NCBI GenBank assembly: GCA_963978895.1
Contig: OZ022239.1
Span: 11,661,774-11,725,773, forward strand
DNA: 64,000 bases
Source: Erpobdella octoculata
Taxonomy: Eukaryota > Annelida > Clitellata > Hirudinida > Erpobdellidae
Reading direction: 5' to 3'
The notes beneath the pieces were generated by a model. That model was not told where the DNA came from. It saw only the letters and a program-made list of their open reading frames with translations, and did no database searches. The position numbers were made by a program, and so were the translations under genes. Shown piece by piece: positions 47,097 to 63,823 of this stretch (position 1 is its first letter; every line of letters begins with the position of its first letter).

Positions 47097-48747
47097 CAGT
47101 GGCGTAGAAATGGGGGGGCGGACGGGACAAATGCCCCAGGCGGCAATCAGGAGGGGGCGGCAAAATTGAGGTCATGAAAAAAGTGACCCGACCTTTATAA
47201 AAAAATAAAGAAAAACGTTTAAAGAGTCGATTCTTTTGCTCACAACTAAAATCACTCATCTTAGACTCACTGTATTCCATGCAAATACGGTCATTCAAAC
47301 TAATTTCCATGTTTACACACAGACACAGATAGTTTACGGCTGTTAACACACTACTTTTCATCATTTTTAGAGAACGTTACAGCCACACCCCTATTTACAC
47401 TCTCACATAAGCCTACTATCAGACCCACACAAACTATCTGCGTCTTCGCTTTTCCGTGATGGCCAGTAAGAGAACTTGGAGACAAGAGGTGATGCCGGGT
47501 GTCTTTTAACAAGCATTCTGAAATAGATTAATGACTCACAGAAGTACTTACAAACTCGTGGCCTAGGACTTGATGCCTGTGCATCAAAGATGCAGTCGTT
47601 CTTGTCTTTCCTGGCCAAAGAGAGCGATTATGTTGTTTTAGAGGCTCATGCTGCAGCTTTTGAGTTTTGTGAAAAAATGGATATTCCCATGGAAAGACGA
47701 ATATGGAAGAAGTAACGCCTGCCTGAAAAAGAGACAGCAGATATAAGACTGACTATGCAACAGGAAAAGCGGATGGAACACCTTGAAGTGATGGATCGAC
47801 TCACGGCCGAAATTTCGAGGCGTACGCAAAAGCTCCGCAATCTTAACATTCACTTTGGCTTTCTGAAAGCAGCCTATCTTCTAGACGTAAATAATAATTC
47901 TGCCATGAAAGAGAATGTTAATTGTGTGACAAATTATTGTAATGGTTTTGTAACAGAAAGTCTACGTACTTTTTCTTTTTTGGCGGCGAACGTTTTCTGT
48001 AGAATGAAATGTTCAGAGCACTAATATCAAATAAGGAATATGAAATCGACTGACTTACTTCAAGAGATAAAACGAATTTAAACACATGTAAAGAGCTTAT
48101 CCGACACAACGGAAGAAGACGTTTCACAGTTTGGATCTTTGGAGATGCTGCAGTGGATTGTGAAGTGGACTCTTATTGAATGCTTACCAAATCTCACTAT
48201 TTTCCTTCGCATTTTCCTTACGATTGGTGTCTCCGTGGCAAGTTGCGAACGCAGCTTCTCTAAGCTAAAGCTTATAAAAACGTTTCTCCGATCAACCATG
48301 ACTCAGAAGCAGCTTAAAAATTTGGCTATTATTCTTTCCATAGAAAAAGAAGCTGCTGGAAAACTCGATGCTGATGAAATCTTGAAGGATTTTGCAGCCA
48401 TTAAAGCAAGAAAGATATGATGCTGTACTCTTTCATTCCAGTATATTGCGTTCTTATATACTATTCATGCTTACAATACTATGTACTTTGGTTTAATAAC
48501 TTCTATTTGGCCAGTTCATAACCAATAAAAAAAAGAGTCATTGAATCCTATAAAACCTTAGAGGAAATTAAACAATTCGCGTGAAAATTGTTTGAAATGT
48601 TGCTAAACTTAAAAACGGAGTTACACCTAATTGATGCTAATGCACAAGCAGAATACTTTCGGTGAAGATGCCAAGAAAATTCGTAAAAATTAGGGGCGGC
48701 ATTTTTCTCCTTTGCCCCTAGTGAAATATTAGGTTACTACGCCACTG
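47097..48747 (+). mobile_element. hAT transposon hAT-5 (ZMYM1-like)
   Basis: Ends CAGTGGCGTAGAAATGGG and, inverted, CAGTGGCGTAGTAACC. A perfect 8-bp duplication CCTGCGAG stands at 47089-47096 and 48748-48755. It is 1651 bp with transposase remains on the plus strand. It lies between the divergent SDE2 and Rab2 genes. Confidence 0.93.
47530..48420 (+). pseudogene. hAT-5 transposase remnant with hATC domain
   Basis: An upstream broken frame has TRGLGLDACASKMQSFLSFL, then EFCEKMDIPMERRIWKK and a stop, then MEHLEVMDRLTAEISRR. The last ORF (48139-48420) has the hAT dimerisation domain: FLTIGVSVASCERSFSKLKL, then FLRSTMTQKQLKNLAII and EILKDFAAIKARK. This is close to ZMYM1-type hAT proteins. At least one stop and one shift break it. 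The central catalytic part is deleted. Confidence 0.82.
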
Positions 48748-49016
48748 CCTGCGAGCCACGTAAATTGGGGCGGAAGGATAAAGTATTTGTCTCTTCCGGG
48801 ATTTTTTAAAATAGAAATTTTTTACTGAGAGTTTACTATATAACTTTTTAATTTTACCTTTACTTAATCGAAAGTTCAGCTATTTTCTGTGCCAATATAC
48901 AATCAGCGAAGTTGTGGAACTTTAACCTACAAGTTGATTTCTGCACAATTGTCTATAGCCAGGGACGTAAATTCAGCATTTTCTAGGAAGGGGCAAAATT
49001 TTCCCGCCATTATGTA

Positions 49017-49139
49017 GCTTACTGACAGGGTTACCCGGTGTTGCCCGGGTTTTTAGCTTAGTTTTGTCTCTTTTTTGCCAATAAAACATCAAATAAATAA
49101 CAGATTTTTTTTAATTTTTCAAATTTTTTTTATCAATGA

Positions 49140-49181
<42 letters not shown>

Positions 49182-49345
49182 AGTTTATAGTCCTTTACAC
49201 CAAGTGTTTTAAGACTCTAATGGCTGTATGTAGGAATTCTAGACTAAAGTACTTCCTGTCGTGGATCAGAATTTGATCCTTCTTACTTTTCCCTCCTCCT
49301 TTCTCCAGGCTTGGGACTGGCTCGTAATTAGCGAGGCGGAGTTAT
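49017..49345 (-). mobile_element. LINE-C family 3' tail (with an adjacent Helitron-like scrap)
   Basis: About 36 T residues at 49141-49176 followed by ATAATAGTTTATAGTCCTTT and ACACCAAGTGTTTTAAGAC. This is the same 3' end, on the minus strand, as LINE-C at 6879-7343 and the copy at 59.8 kb. Only some 170 bp of body remain. At 49028-49060 GGGTTACCCGGTGTTGCCCG is a Helitron-like type A end. Confidence 0.8.
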
Positions 49346-49349
49346 CAAT

Positions 49350-50215
49350 GAAGTTTACCTGCATGCCAAATATGCTCCTGCGGCTTGGTTGTGATAAGGA
49401 AATGGTCTCACACACACATTACCTTTTATATCTATATAAATTTATAAATAAGTAGGTACAAGCAAGGAGGGATGGAAAGATGCATCTCCCCACCAGAGTA
49501 TCAATTGATATTTTTTGGGTATAATACCTGGTTTTTGGAAAATGACCGTAGATTTTTGGGAGAAAAAGTGGGTCTTTGAAAAAAAATTGTAAAAATACGA
49601 CTACCCCTCAACGGTCATCAGCTTTTATGAAGAAAACGTGAACAATTTCTGAAGTGCAACCCTCCCAGGAATTTCTGAATCCGCCACTGGGTATAAAAGG
49701 CGTGAATGATTTAATCATATAGCAGAGGAAGTGCAAGGTTTAGTAAAAGAAAAGATGTCCAAAATGGGGTGCGTAGAATTTTGTTTTATTTTTATGTAAT
49801 AAATAATAATAACTTAGATGTAGACAGTCGTGAGGGAATCAACATTGTATCAATACCACTTATAGGGTAAAGTTCCAAGAGTTTGCTGATTGTATTTTAG
49901 CACAGAAAAAAGCTAAACATTGGATCAACACTGTTACACTATTCATTATACTCTGCATTTATTCATAAATCTAGCATCGAGCTCAGATGTAAAATTGTCT
50001 AAACACGCAAAAAGGATTTCAATACGCATTGAATCATCACGAGGTTAAGTAAAGTTAAAATTAACAATTTATATAATAAACTGTAAATGAAAAAAATTAA
50101 TTTTGGAAATCAAGGGTGGGGCAAATTGTCTACGCACGCCAGATGGATTCCAATATGCATTGAATCATCAGTAGGTTGAGTAAAGTTAAAATTTTTAAAA
50201 AAATATAGTAAACTC
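49350..50215. other. Non-coding spacer upstream of Rab2
   Basis: No gene seen. Around 49660-49690, read inverted, CCCAGTGGCGGATTCAGAAA is one end of a hAT MITE like 58400-58680; its other end was not located. Confidence 0.5.
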
Positions 50216-50260
50216 TAGGAGAAAAATTTCGGTCCAGGGATCGACCCATTGGCATGTTCA

Positions 50261-50395
50261 TCGGATCGTTTGCGAGTTTTTCGATTCCTTCGTGGCTTTG
50301 TAGACTCCTTCGCGGGTTTGTCGACTCCTTCGCGGGTTTGTCGACTCCTTCGCGGGTTTTTCCACTCCTTTGCGGGTTTGTAGACTTTCCAATTT
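50261..50395. repeat. 20-bp minisatellite
   Basis: About six and a half units of TCGACTCCTTCGCGGGTTTG, GC-richer than the surroundings, just left of a TA tract. Minus-strand translation gives a Lys/Arg-rich repeat that is probably meaningless. Confidence 0.85.
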
Positions 50396-50443
50396 GAGGC
50401 GATAAAGTGACAATGGTCGATAAACCTACAGTTCCCCGGTATC

Positions 50444-50659
<216 letters not shown>

Positions 50660-51001
50660 CATTATATGCCCGGTGTAGACGGTATATAGGACTAAGACAA
50701 CTTTCTGAAGCTTGCACATACAATTCATTATAACTTTGAATTATTTTTTGTTTAGCGCTTACGCCATTTTTATAACTACGACTGGAAAATGTTAATTAAC
50801 CTTTTAATCTTATCATTTCCTCGACGCATGATATTTGAGCACTTCCGTTTGTGACAAAACACTGGAGCATTACAATATTATTATTCAGCATCTCTCTACG
50901 GCGTAGATACAACTAACTAGATACTAAATAGTTTTATAGTTACAATCTTGATCGGCACGCTCAGATAATTAAGTGGTATTTTTTAAATTGAACTGCCTAA
51001 G

Positions 51002-54854
<3,853 letters not shown>

Positions 54855-55434
54855 TCGGAGACGTGTTGTTATGGTCGATTCATTCATTCATTGAAGTCAA
54901 GCACGTGTGTGTGCAATGTGTACAGGCTGCTAGTGTATTTTTTTTCATCTGATGGCGTGCTTGCATTCTGTAAACATTCACTGCATGATTGTTACTTTTG
55001 TGAAATTTGTTTGGAATCTTCAAGCAACATATTGGGAATTAGTTCTTCTTTAAATTGTAGTATCAGAAAGTTAGATTTTTTGGGAATAATTGGTTGAATT
55101 TTGTGATTTGCTGAGTTTCCATTTAAGTCAATTTTTCGATTAACAGACATTTAATGTTAAGTTGCATTTTTTGAAATTGTAGATCATCAATTCTTCTAAG
55201 TAATTTTTAGGTTTTTTTAAAAAATAATCTACGATTTGTTTATATATCCACAGAATTCTGTAGAATACTTAAAGATATTTGTTGTGCATTAAAGTTTAAT
55301 TTTTGCTATTTATTCATTTGCCTTTTCTTTAAAATATGGAATTTCTTTTTTTTCTTTCATATGCGGTGCTAGATCTTGTGCTCGAAGTAACAGCGGTTTA
55401 CTCACGTGTTCAGAATATTTTAATATGTTTGCCA

Positions 55435-55645
55435 CTCTGAGTGGTATATGTTCATGTTCAGTCTGAGTGGTATATGTTCATGTTCACTTTGAGTGGTATA
55501 TGTTCATGTTCAGTCTGAGTGGTATATGTTCATGTTCACTTTGAGTGGTATATGTTCATATTCAGTCTGATTGGTATATGTTCATATTCAGTCTGAGTAG
55601 TGTATGTTCATGTTCAGTCTGAGTAGTGTATGTTCATGTTAAGTC
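55435..55645. repeat. 26-bp minisatellite in the Rab2 3' region
   Basis: About eight units of GAGTGGTATATGTTCATGTT followed by CAGTCT or CACTTT. The array lies between the Rab2 stop codon and the candidate polyadenylation signal, so it may be transcribed. Confidence 0.88.
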
Positions 55646-56156
55646 TATTCATTTGAAAAAATTGTTTTATTTTACAGTCAATCATAGACAACCACATTTA
55701 AGTTTTTTGAAAGTTTTCTCTTTATGATTAAAGTCTATGAGCCATCCAATCATTTTTCATTTAATTGTATCGACAGTTACCAAGTAAATATTAACTATCA
55801 TAAATATAGTTATTTCTTATTATTAGGTGTTGTTATTTTGGTAGATGTTTCTTGTTGTGGTTGATAAATGCCTGCATGGTCTGCATTTATTCATGTATCA
55901 GGTTTTAGGTTATTAAAATAGTAAATGGTTAAGTGTGGTTAAATATCAATCTTTAAAGATAATATTCTCTTGATGTGCATGACTCATGTATATCTGTAAA
56001 ATTATAAAATCTCATCTGCTGTTGTTGGAAATTTGAATTATATTTTGTTATCCAGTTTGCCATAGGCTGGAAGAAATGTATCTTTGGTATACATATATAC
56101 AGTTATGTTTAGCTTCGAGATAATGTGATTCGATGTTTGTGAATATTTTGATGTTT

Positions 56157-56167
56157 AATAAATAAAA
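56157..56167 (+). promoter_or_regulatory. Candidate Rab2 polyadenylation signal
   Basis: Overlapping AATAAA signals (AATAAATAAAA) about 1.3 kb after the Rab2 stop. It is one candidate; the long distance makes it uncertain. Confidence 0.4.
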
Positions 56168-56919
56168 GCTTTAAATGACCAATATAATGAGATGTTTCAA
56201 GTCAGGATTATAAATACAAAAAACTGGTGTTTAGTCTACATGGTACGAGTTACAGAACAATTTTCTTGTCTTCCAGTAATTTCCTGTTTTTTTAATATTT
56301 CTTTTATTATTAACATCATGCTTGGCAGGGTTCTTAAATAAAAAATTCCATTAAATAAGAAATATTTTCGCCGTTGATTCGATCTCAGAGTTTTATTCAA
56401 CTAACTTTGAATTCCGTGATATGATTTATTACTTTGGCTTTTTGTTCTCAGACTTGTTGGCACTGTGACGCAATCACTGAGTTAACTAAGACGTGATGAA
56501 TCCACTTCATCTCTATGTTCGAAGCACTTAATGGAGTAAAGACTGCTGGATGTTTGTACTCTATGTACGTAAAGTGGACAAACTTTAATACAGAAAACAA
56601 GTCATTGATTTATTACTCGTGATCCGACATCTTTTTTTCACTAAAATTTAGCACACGCCTTTATCAAGACATATCTTGCTCAAAGGCGAGAAAGAGTCCT
56701 TGCAAAGGCAGCCATTTATAGTCGCCTACCCTTTTAGAAATGCGAGTGAACTTCTTGCTTAAGGGAGTTACGCTGGCGAGGCTCGAACTGCCGACCTAAC
56801 GATCGACAGGCATGGTACGAAAGTCGTGCAGATTTCACACTACAGGTAAAACGGTCGACGTTCAAAAGTCATTGTTGTCATAACAAGAAGTTGCAAGTTT
56901 TGGGGAATAACTATAAATA

Positions 56920-58129
56920 TCTATATATATAAAAATGAATGTTTGTATATATGTATTTATGTATGTTAATGTCCTTTATGCATTGCTACACCATTCATCC
57001 GATCGTAATGAAATTTTCACACAACCTTGAGAGTCAATGAAAATCAAAAATAAAAAAAAAAATTTTGAAATCCGTCACAAAATGAGCGGAGCGGAGCGGG
57101 TGAGCGAGCGGGAACTATATATATATGTATGTGCGTATGTATGTGTGTATGTATGTATGTGTATGTGCATGTATGTGTGTCTGTGTGTGTGTTTATGTAT
57201 GTACTAGCGGAGATACCCGGCGTTGCCCAGGTTTTTTGAGGTTTTTCTAATGTTTGTCTCTTTCTCTCCCGTTTCCTTTCCCACCTGCTTTCCCACTCCT
57301 GTTAGCTTTTCCGTTTTCGGTCGTTTTCCCACTGCCGGTCGCTTTCCCGCTCCCGGTCGCTTTCCCGCTCCCGGTCGCTTTCCCGCTCCCGGTCGTTTTC
57401 CCGTCCCGGTCGCTGCCCCGTTCCCGCTCACGTTTGCTCTCCCATTCCCGCTCACGCTTGCTTTTTTGTTCCCGCTCGCTGTCCGTTCCGGGTGCTTTCC
57501 CGTTTCTATATATATATATATAGTCATAGCAAATCTATTTTGCGTTTTATAGGCTAACAGAAGTTATGAAAGAATGTAAAAGAGAAAATGAGCGGGAACG
57601 GAAACGGGAGAGCTACCGTGACCGGGAATGGGAGAGCAAGCATGACCGGGAACGAGAGAGCAAGCGTGAGCGGGAACGGGAAAGCGACCGGAAACGGGAA
57701 AGCGACCGGGAACGGGAAAGCGACCGGGAACGGGAAAGCGACCGGGAACGGGAAAGCGACCGGGAACGGGAAAGCGACCGAGAACGGGAAAGCGACCGGG
57801 AACGGGAAAGCGACCGGGAACGGGAAAGCGACCGGGAACGGGAAAGCGACCGGGAACGCGGAAAGCGACCGGGAACGCGGAAAGCGACCGGGAACGCGGA
57901 AAGCGACTGGAATCGGGAGAGCAAGCTTGGAAGGAAACGCGAGCAAGAGAGAAAATCGATAACAGAACTTCTGAGCGGGAAAGCGACCGGGAGCTGGAAA
58001 ACGACCGAGAGCGGAAAAGCGACCGGGAACGCTACGTAAACGGGAAAGTGGAGAAGGGAACGGGAGCGAGAGAGACAAACATTAGAAAAACCTCTAAAAA
58101 CCCCGGGCAACGCCGGGTAACCCCGCTAG
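56920..58129 (+). mobile_element. Helitron-like element with an inverted second 3' end inside
   Basis: Starts TCTATATATATAAAAATGAA after an A, continues with CATTCATCCGATCGTAATGA and GAGCGAGCGGGAAC, and ends AAAACCCCGGGCAACGCCGG then GTAACCCCGCTAG before a T. TC start, 3' hairpin, CTAG end and A/T target fit a Helitron. At 57204 an inverted 3' end (CTAGCGGAGATACCCGGC) starts a minus-oriented block to about 57520, so two GC-rich repeat blocks face each other. The plus-oriented block (57650-57900) has about a dozen units of GGGAAAGCGACCGGGAAC. No helicase is encoded; all ORFs are repeat artefacts. Confidence 0.6.
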
Positions 58130-58399
58130 TTCTTTTATAAAAATATACGGTGTTGTGAGTACTAACGCGTCTCAGTAAATAATAACAGGTATTATAAGTA
58201 GTAACGAGTGTAACGACTACTTTTGACAATAAAAAGTATAATCTGCAACATTATTATATTGCTTTTATTGAGTAACTTTAACGAAACATGCTGATTGCAT
58301 GCTTTTAATTTAAGGTAAATGTTACGAAATGTTTATTTGAAGTGGCTCTCCGTTTCGGACTGTAAATTACGATGCCTTTTTTGAACCAAAGCTCACAGT

Positions 58400-58680
58400 C
58401 AGTGGCGGATCCAGAAACTCCTGGTGGGAGGATGCAGGTATACGTCACTTCCAAAAATTTCCCCACTTTCTCCTCCCAAAAAGTGATGACAGGGGAGGTG
58501 GGATAGTTATATGTATTTGCAGGGCCTATTAGGACTTGATAAAGGGCCTCGGAATTGCGAGTTATTTATTGAAATGTAGAATTAAGGAATTAAGAGGTTA
58601 TGCATTGAAATGTAGCGCTACCAAAAAATTTTTATTTGATATTCTGGTGAGGAAAATGAATCTCCCTGGATCCGTCACTA
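58400..58680. mobile_element. 281-bp hAT MITE
   Basis: Ends CAGTGGCGGATCCAG and, inverted, TAGTGACGGATCCAGG. Flanks CTCACAGT (58392-58399) and GACACAGT (58681-58688) agree at six of eight bases, an old 8-bp duplication. No coding sequence. Confidence 0.75.
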
Positions 58681-58689
58681 GACACAGTA

Positions 58690-59450
58690 GCTAAAAAAAT
58701 AGGAATGAAATTTTGAACAAAAATGTATAAAATTTGTGAAAATTACTTATGGTCTAGCTTTTATTTTTTTGTTAAGAGCTTTTAAGAAAAAAAGTTTTTA
58801 GAAAATTTTTTAAAATCTTCAAAATAATCTGCGAGCATGAGCATCATTTCAGAATTGCAAATTGTTTAAGAAAGCTGAACATTACAAATTTCTTCACATC
58901 TAATGCTAATTTTTTTTTTTCAATAGCGGATAACCGGGCGATTTAGTCATAGGTATTTTCCAAATTTTTTTTTCAAAACCTTATACACTTTTTTCCAAAA
59001 ATAGCTAATGACCACCGGGAAAGAAGTAGTCGTAGGTACTCTTCCAAAATAATGTCGAAACTTCGTAAGACTTATTCATTATACTTTTTTAAAGTTAATA
59101 ATTTTTCTGATCTTTACAAAGCTTTTATTTGATTCTAGCAATGCCCGTTGCAGCTTCGCTTCCTTGAAATTAAAGAACTTGAACCGTACATCCACAGAGT
59201 CCTACACGATTTTTTAGACATGTCCCGGCTCATTTTATAGGCAAAAATTCCAGGTTTGGCTTGTTATTTGAGCAAAAAATTTCAGACCCGAATCATAGGC
59301 ACAAAAGTCAAGGCCTTCGTCCGTGCTGAACTGGACTCAGCCAGTTTTAACGGGCACAAATCCTCATAGCTCGGAAAATAATTTCTCGAGTAATAATGAA
59401 ACACATTTCTAGTTTTTGAGTTTTCAAGCAAATAATTCTTTTTAAATTCC
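58690..59450. other. Non-coding AT-rich spacer
   Basis: No gene or clear repeat seen before the CATA array. Confidence 0.5.
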
Positions 59451-59454
59451 TTAT

Positions 59455-59481
59455 TCATACATACATACATACATACATACA

Positions 59482-59513
<32 letters not shown>

Positions 59514-59776
59514 CATACATACATACATACATACATACATACATACATACATACATACATACATACATACATACATACATACATACATACATACATACAT
59601 ACATACATACATACATACACATACATACATACATACATACATACATACATACATACATACATACATACATACATACATACATACATACATACATACATAC
59701 ATACATACATACATACATACATACATACATACATACATACATACATACATACATACATACATACATACATACATAC
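59455..59776. repeat. CATA tetranucleotide array
   Basis: About 80 units of CATA with two slips (ATATACAT near 59510 and ACACATAC near 59618). It ends abruptly at a T run that is the tail of a LINE-C copy. Confidence 0.96.
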
Positions 59777-59956
59777 ATTTTTTTTTTTTTTTATAATAGT
59801 TTATAGTCCTTTACACCAGGTGTTTTAAGACTGAAATGGCTGTATGTAGGAAGCACCTAAGTACTTCCTGTCGTGGATCATAATTTGTTCTTTTTAACTT
59901 TTCCCTCCTCCTTTCTCCAGGCTTGGGACTGGCTTGCAAATGCAAGGCGCAGTTCT
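59777..59956 (-). mobile_element. LINE-C family 3' tail inside a CATA array
   Basis: T run, ATAATAGTTTATAGTCCTTT, ACACCAGGTGTTTTAAGAC and GGCTTGGGACTGGC: minus-strand 3' end of the LINE-C family, about 180 bp. CATA-type repeats flank it on both sides, so it inserted into the array. Confidence 0.85.
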
Positions 59957-60923
59957 CACATACATACATACATACATACACACATACACACATACACACA
60001 TACACACATACACACATACACACATACACACATACACACATACACACATACACACATACACACATACACACATACACACATACACACATACACACATACA
60101 CACATACACACATACACACATACACACATACACACATACACACATACACACATACACACATAGACACATACACACATACACACATACACACATACACACA
60201 TACACACATACACACATACACACATACACACATACACACATACACACATACACACATACACACATACACACATACACACATACACACATACACACATACA
60301 CACATACACACATACACACATACACACATACACACATACACACATACACACATACACACATACACACATACACACATACACACATACACACATACACACA
60401 TACACACATACACACATACACACATACACACATACACACATACACACATACACACACACACACATACACACATACACACATACACACACACATACACACA
60501 TACACACATACACACATACACACATACACACATACACACATACACACATACACACACACATACACACATACACACATACACACATACACACATACACACA
60601 TACACACATACACACATACACACATACACACATACACACATACACACATACACACATACACACATACACACATACACACATACACACATACACACATACA
60701 CACATACACACATACACACATACACACATACACACATACACACATACACACATACACACATACACACATACACACATACACACATACACACATACACACA
60801 TACACACATACACACATACACACATACACACATACACACATACACACATACACACATACATACATACATACATACATACATACATACATACATACATACA
60901 TACATACATACATACATACATAC
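59957..60923. repeat. CATACACA octanucleotide array passing into CATA
   Basis: After four CATA units the repeat becomes (CATACACA)n for about 900 bp, with rare variants (TAGACACA near 60162, extra CACA at 60453, 60485 and 60551), then returns to pure CATA (60857-60923). Long ORFs here are artefacts. Confidence 0.96.
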
Positions 60924-60959
60924 AATGTTTCAGATATTGTAAATTAAGCTGATTAGTAA

Positions 60960-63460
60960 CATTTACGACCTCGATGGCTGAAAAGGTAAAGCAAACAATA
61001 AAAAATATGAAAAAATAAATATAAAAAAAAACGAATAAGAGATACTTGTTGTGTTTCATTGGGTTAAAAATACAAAGATTATGAGATGTTAGTCAAAACA
61101 AATTATCTCGTAATATGAAACGTGACTAATTTCACATGCCTTCAATTTTTAAATTACATTTTCTTTCGATCATTATTATTTATGTGGCTGTATATATTTT
61201 CACTCCTCATTTCTTTCTTCCCTTCTATCACTTTACTTTTTATCACTCCTCCATTCTTTTTTCGCTCATCCCCACTTTATCATTCTTCACTCCTTTATCA
61301 CTCATCCAGCCACATCGCTCTTTAAATTCTTTATCACTCCATCACTTTTCATCTTCATGTCTTTGTTTGTGCTTCAACTCTTCCTTTTCATTTTTTCTTT
61401 TTTCCGTTCTTTCTCTCACTGAAGTCCATCCTTCTTTCCATTTCTCCTTCTCCACACGACAGGCACCTGCTTGCGCGATCTCGAGATAAGGATGGGCGAT
61501 AAAACAAGATAGCGATCGATGCAAAACATTTCCATCTTTGCCATAACTTCTCCACATGTAACTGATCATTCAGAACTTCCATGGATGGTTGAATGGATGG
61601 CTGACTGTGATATTGGGAATGCAGAATAAGTGAGTGGATGTGTATATAAGTTAGGTAAAGTTATCTACATAATGAGTTAATAAACATGTAAACAGAAGGC
61701 GGGTATTTAAAAGGTAGATGGGTACGTGGTAATGGCGACTGCCGGCACAATGGGTAGATTGGGATGTGGAAAGTTCGCTCCTGGCTTTTCGTCGCCATCT
61801 TTTCCCCTCCGTCTTTTTGTCCCCGTTTTTCATTCCCGTTTTTTTGCCCCCGCGTTGTTCGCCCTTGAGAAAATTCACGCACGGGTTTTCGCCCCCGTTA
61901 TTTCGACCCCAGTTTTTTCGCCCCCGGTTTTTGTTTTCAGTGTTTTGCTCTTGAGAAAGTTTTATCCCGGGTTTAGGCTCCTGTAAAAATTAGTCTCCGG
62001 GTTTTCGCTTTTGACTTTTTACCGATGACTCCTCGCCCCCAAAAATGTTAGGTTATGGAAATTTTCGCTCCCAGCTTTTTTTTTTAGGAAGTTTGTTTCT
62101 AAGATTTTTGTCTCAAACGTTTTGCACCCAGCTTTTTCTTGCTTTTTTTCACCCTCAGTTTTAATTTCTCTTTCCAATATTTACCTCAAAAACATTCTAC
62201 TTGATATTTTGTCGCTTTAAAAATTTGCGCTAACTCATCGTCCCTGGAAAAATTCACAAAGACTAATTGCTCTTGTAAAAAAATCATTCAAAGCAGCGGC
62301 GAATCTAAGGGGGTTCCCTTAAAATTGAACTTGAATTTTTTACTTAGCTTGTAACTTCATTCTGTTTATCTTTAGCCTGAGGCTTTATCTGTACTAAATT
62401 CGCCTCTCGACCATCAATAATTCTGATACATTGCAGATCTTTGAAAATTTTGGACTTTTTTTAAACCAATTCAATGCAAAATATATTTCAAATAATCTCT
62501 CAAAAAATTTAAACCTCTACCGGAAAAAGTTGAAAATGGCACTTTCTTTTCTACAAACTTTTATTTAGATTACAATCTCTGTTTGTGTGTGTGTGTGTGT
62601 GGCTTTCTCTGTACGCAAATCTTGCAAGTAAAATTTAACCAACTTTTTCACTAGCTAGGAAGCTGAAACTTGTAGCCTATCTTTATATTGGATGACAATA
62701 CATGATTCAATTAAAAAAAAACGTAATTTGAACATCTTTCGTATACATACACACAGACAGACATCGAGTGTATCAAATAACTCAAAGTTTGTGTTGAAAA
62801 CTCGTTTTTCCTTTTACTTGTAACAAATTGACTCAGATAATTCAACCGCAAGTTTTTACAAAATTCTCTTTCTCTGTCTCATTCTCTCTCTTTTTATTTC
62901 TTTTTCCCTCTCCATTTTCTTCTCTCTCCTTTCCTTCTGCTTTTCCATATCTTTCTCTCTTTATTTCTTTCTCCTGTTAATTTGTATAGGGAAAAGATGG
63001 TGGCGTTCGGCTTGTCCACTCTTTCTTTCGTTCTTTCTCTTTCTCCCTCTCCCTCTCCCTTTCTTTCTTTTTTTGTTCACTCCAGGTTCTTTTTTAAGAG
63101 AAGGGTGGCTGCAACTTACGCTACACACTGGGTAAACCTAAAATAAATATCCGATTTGCTAGAAATTCCTAAAACCCTCTTTAAATTTTGTTACGTAAAT
63201 AAAATTAACGAAAAAGAAAGTTATAAAATGTAGTGTGTCTCTAAAAATATGGAAATACTTTAAAAGTTTCACGAGACCAGGGGCACTCATCATACCAGAT
63301 TTTCTTCTACTTCAAACGAACATATTTTTCTGGTTTGTAGTCAAAATGATTATCAGGTAACTGTTATAGATTAAAAATATTCAAACCACGTACAGCTATG
63401 CACCAAAAAGATATTTTTTTAATTAACTTCCTTGATATATTAACATATTTGTAGATTTCA
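60960..63460. other. Non-coding region with pyrimidine tracts and a degenerate repeat
   Basis: Pyrimidine-rich stretches at 61200-61480 and 62870-63080. A degenerate repeat of about 15-20 bp (TTTTCGCCCCCGG-like) at 61770-62060. A short TG repeat near 62581. No ORF with a recognisable domain. Confidence 0.6.
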
Positions 63461-63730
63461 CCACGTGACTTCAAGCATGGGTGCATCAGCAGTACACCAT
63501 ATTTAAAGAAGACAGCTGTAGGTAGGTTGATGTGCCGTGGTGGACCGCATAGAAGTTTGAGATCGCTCTCGAAACTTCAACGCCGCTTGCAAAATCTTTG
63601 GAGAATAAAACACTTCGAAGAAGAAGTTGTGACGGCGAAACATACCGAATATCGTTCGGCTGAAAGATTATAGTTTTGCTCTTAATTTTGTTTTCATTTG
63701 CATTACGAAAATTTTTCTTATAGAAAAATA

Positions 63731-63823
63731 ATGGCGGATTGGAAAAAGAAGGCGGAGGAAATATTGGAAAAGATAAACAAATATTGTAACGATGCTGATG
63801 GATGGAAGGTGTCGAAAAAAACG
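63731..63823 (+). CDS. First coding exon of a STARD4/5/6-like START-domain protein
   Basis: ATG at 63731 opens 31 codons ending at a strong donor (ACG/GTAAGTAAG). The peptide starts MADWKKKAEEILEKI and has DADGWKVSKKT. This matches the N-terminus of the small START proteins (STARD4/5/6), where an amphipathic helix is followed by a D-x-x-G-W-K/R-V motif. These proteins carry sterols or bile acids between membranes in the cytosol. The remaining exons lie beyond the window. The assignment rests on one exon. Confidence 0.55.

Noticed and set aside
57650..57900. Regularly repeated short units considered as a CRISPR array
   Set aside because: The units are contiguous with no unique spacers, in animal nuclear DNA with no cas genes.
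57566..58110. Arg/Glu/Ser-rich ORFs resembling SR or RS-domain proteins
   Set aside because: Tandem 18-bp GGGAAAGCGACCGGGAAC units give such peptides in all frames; the sequence belongs to a non-coding Helitron-like unit.
59811..61059. Several ORFs over 300 codons rich in Cys-Val-Tyr or His-Thr
   Set aside because: Translations of the CATACACA array in every frame.
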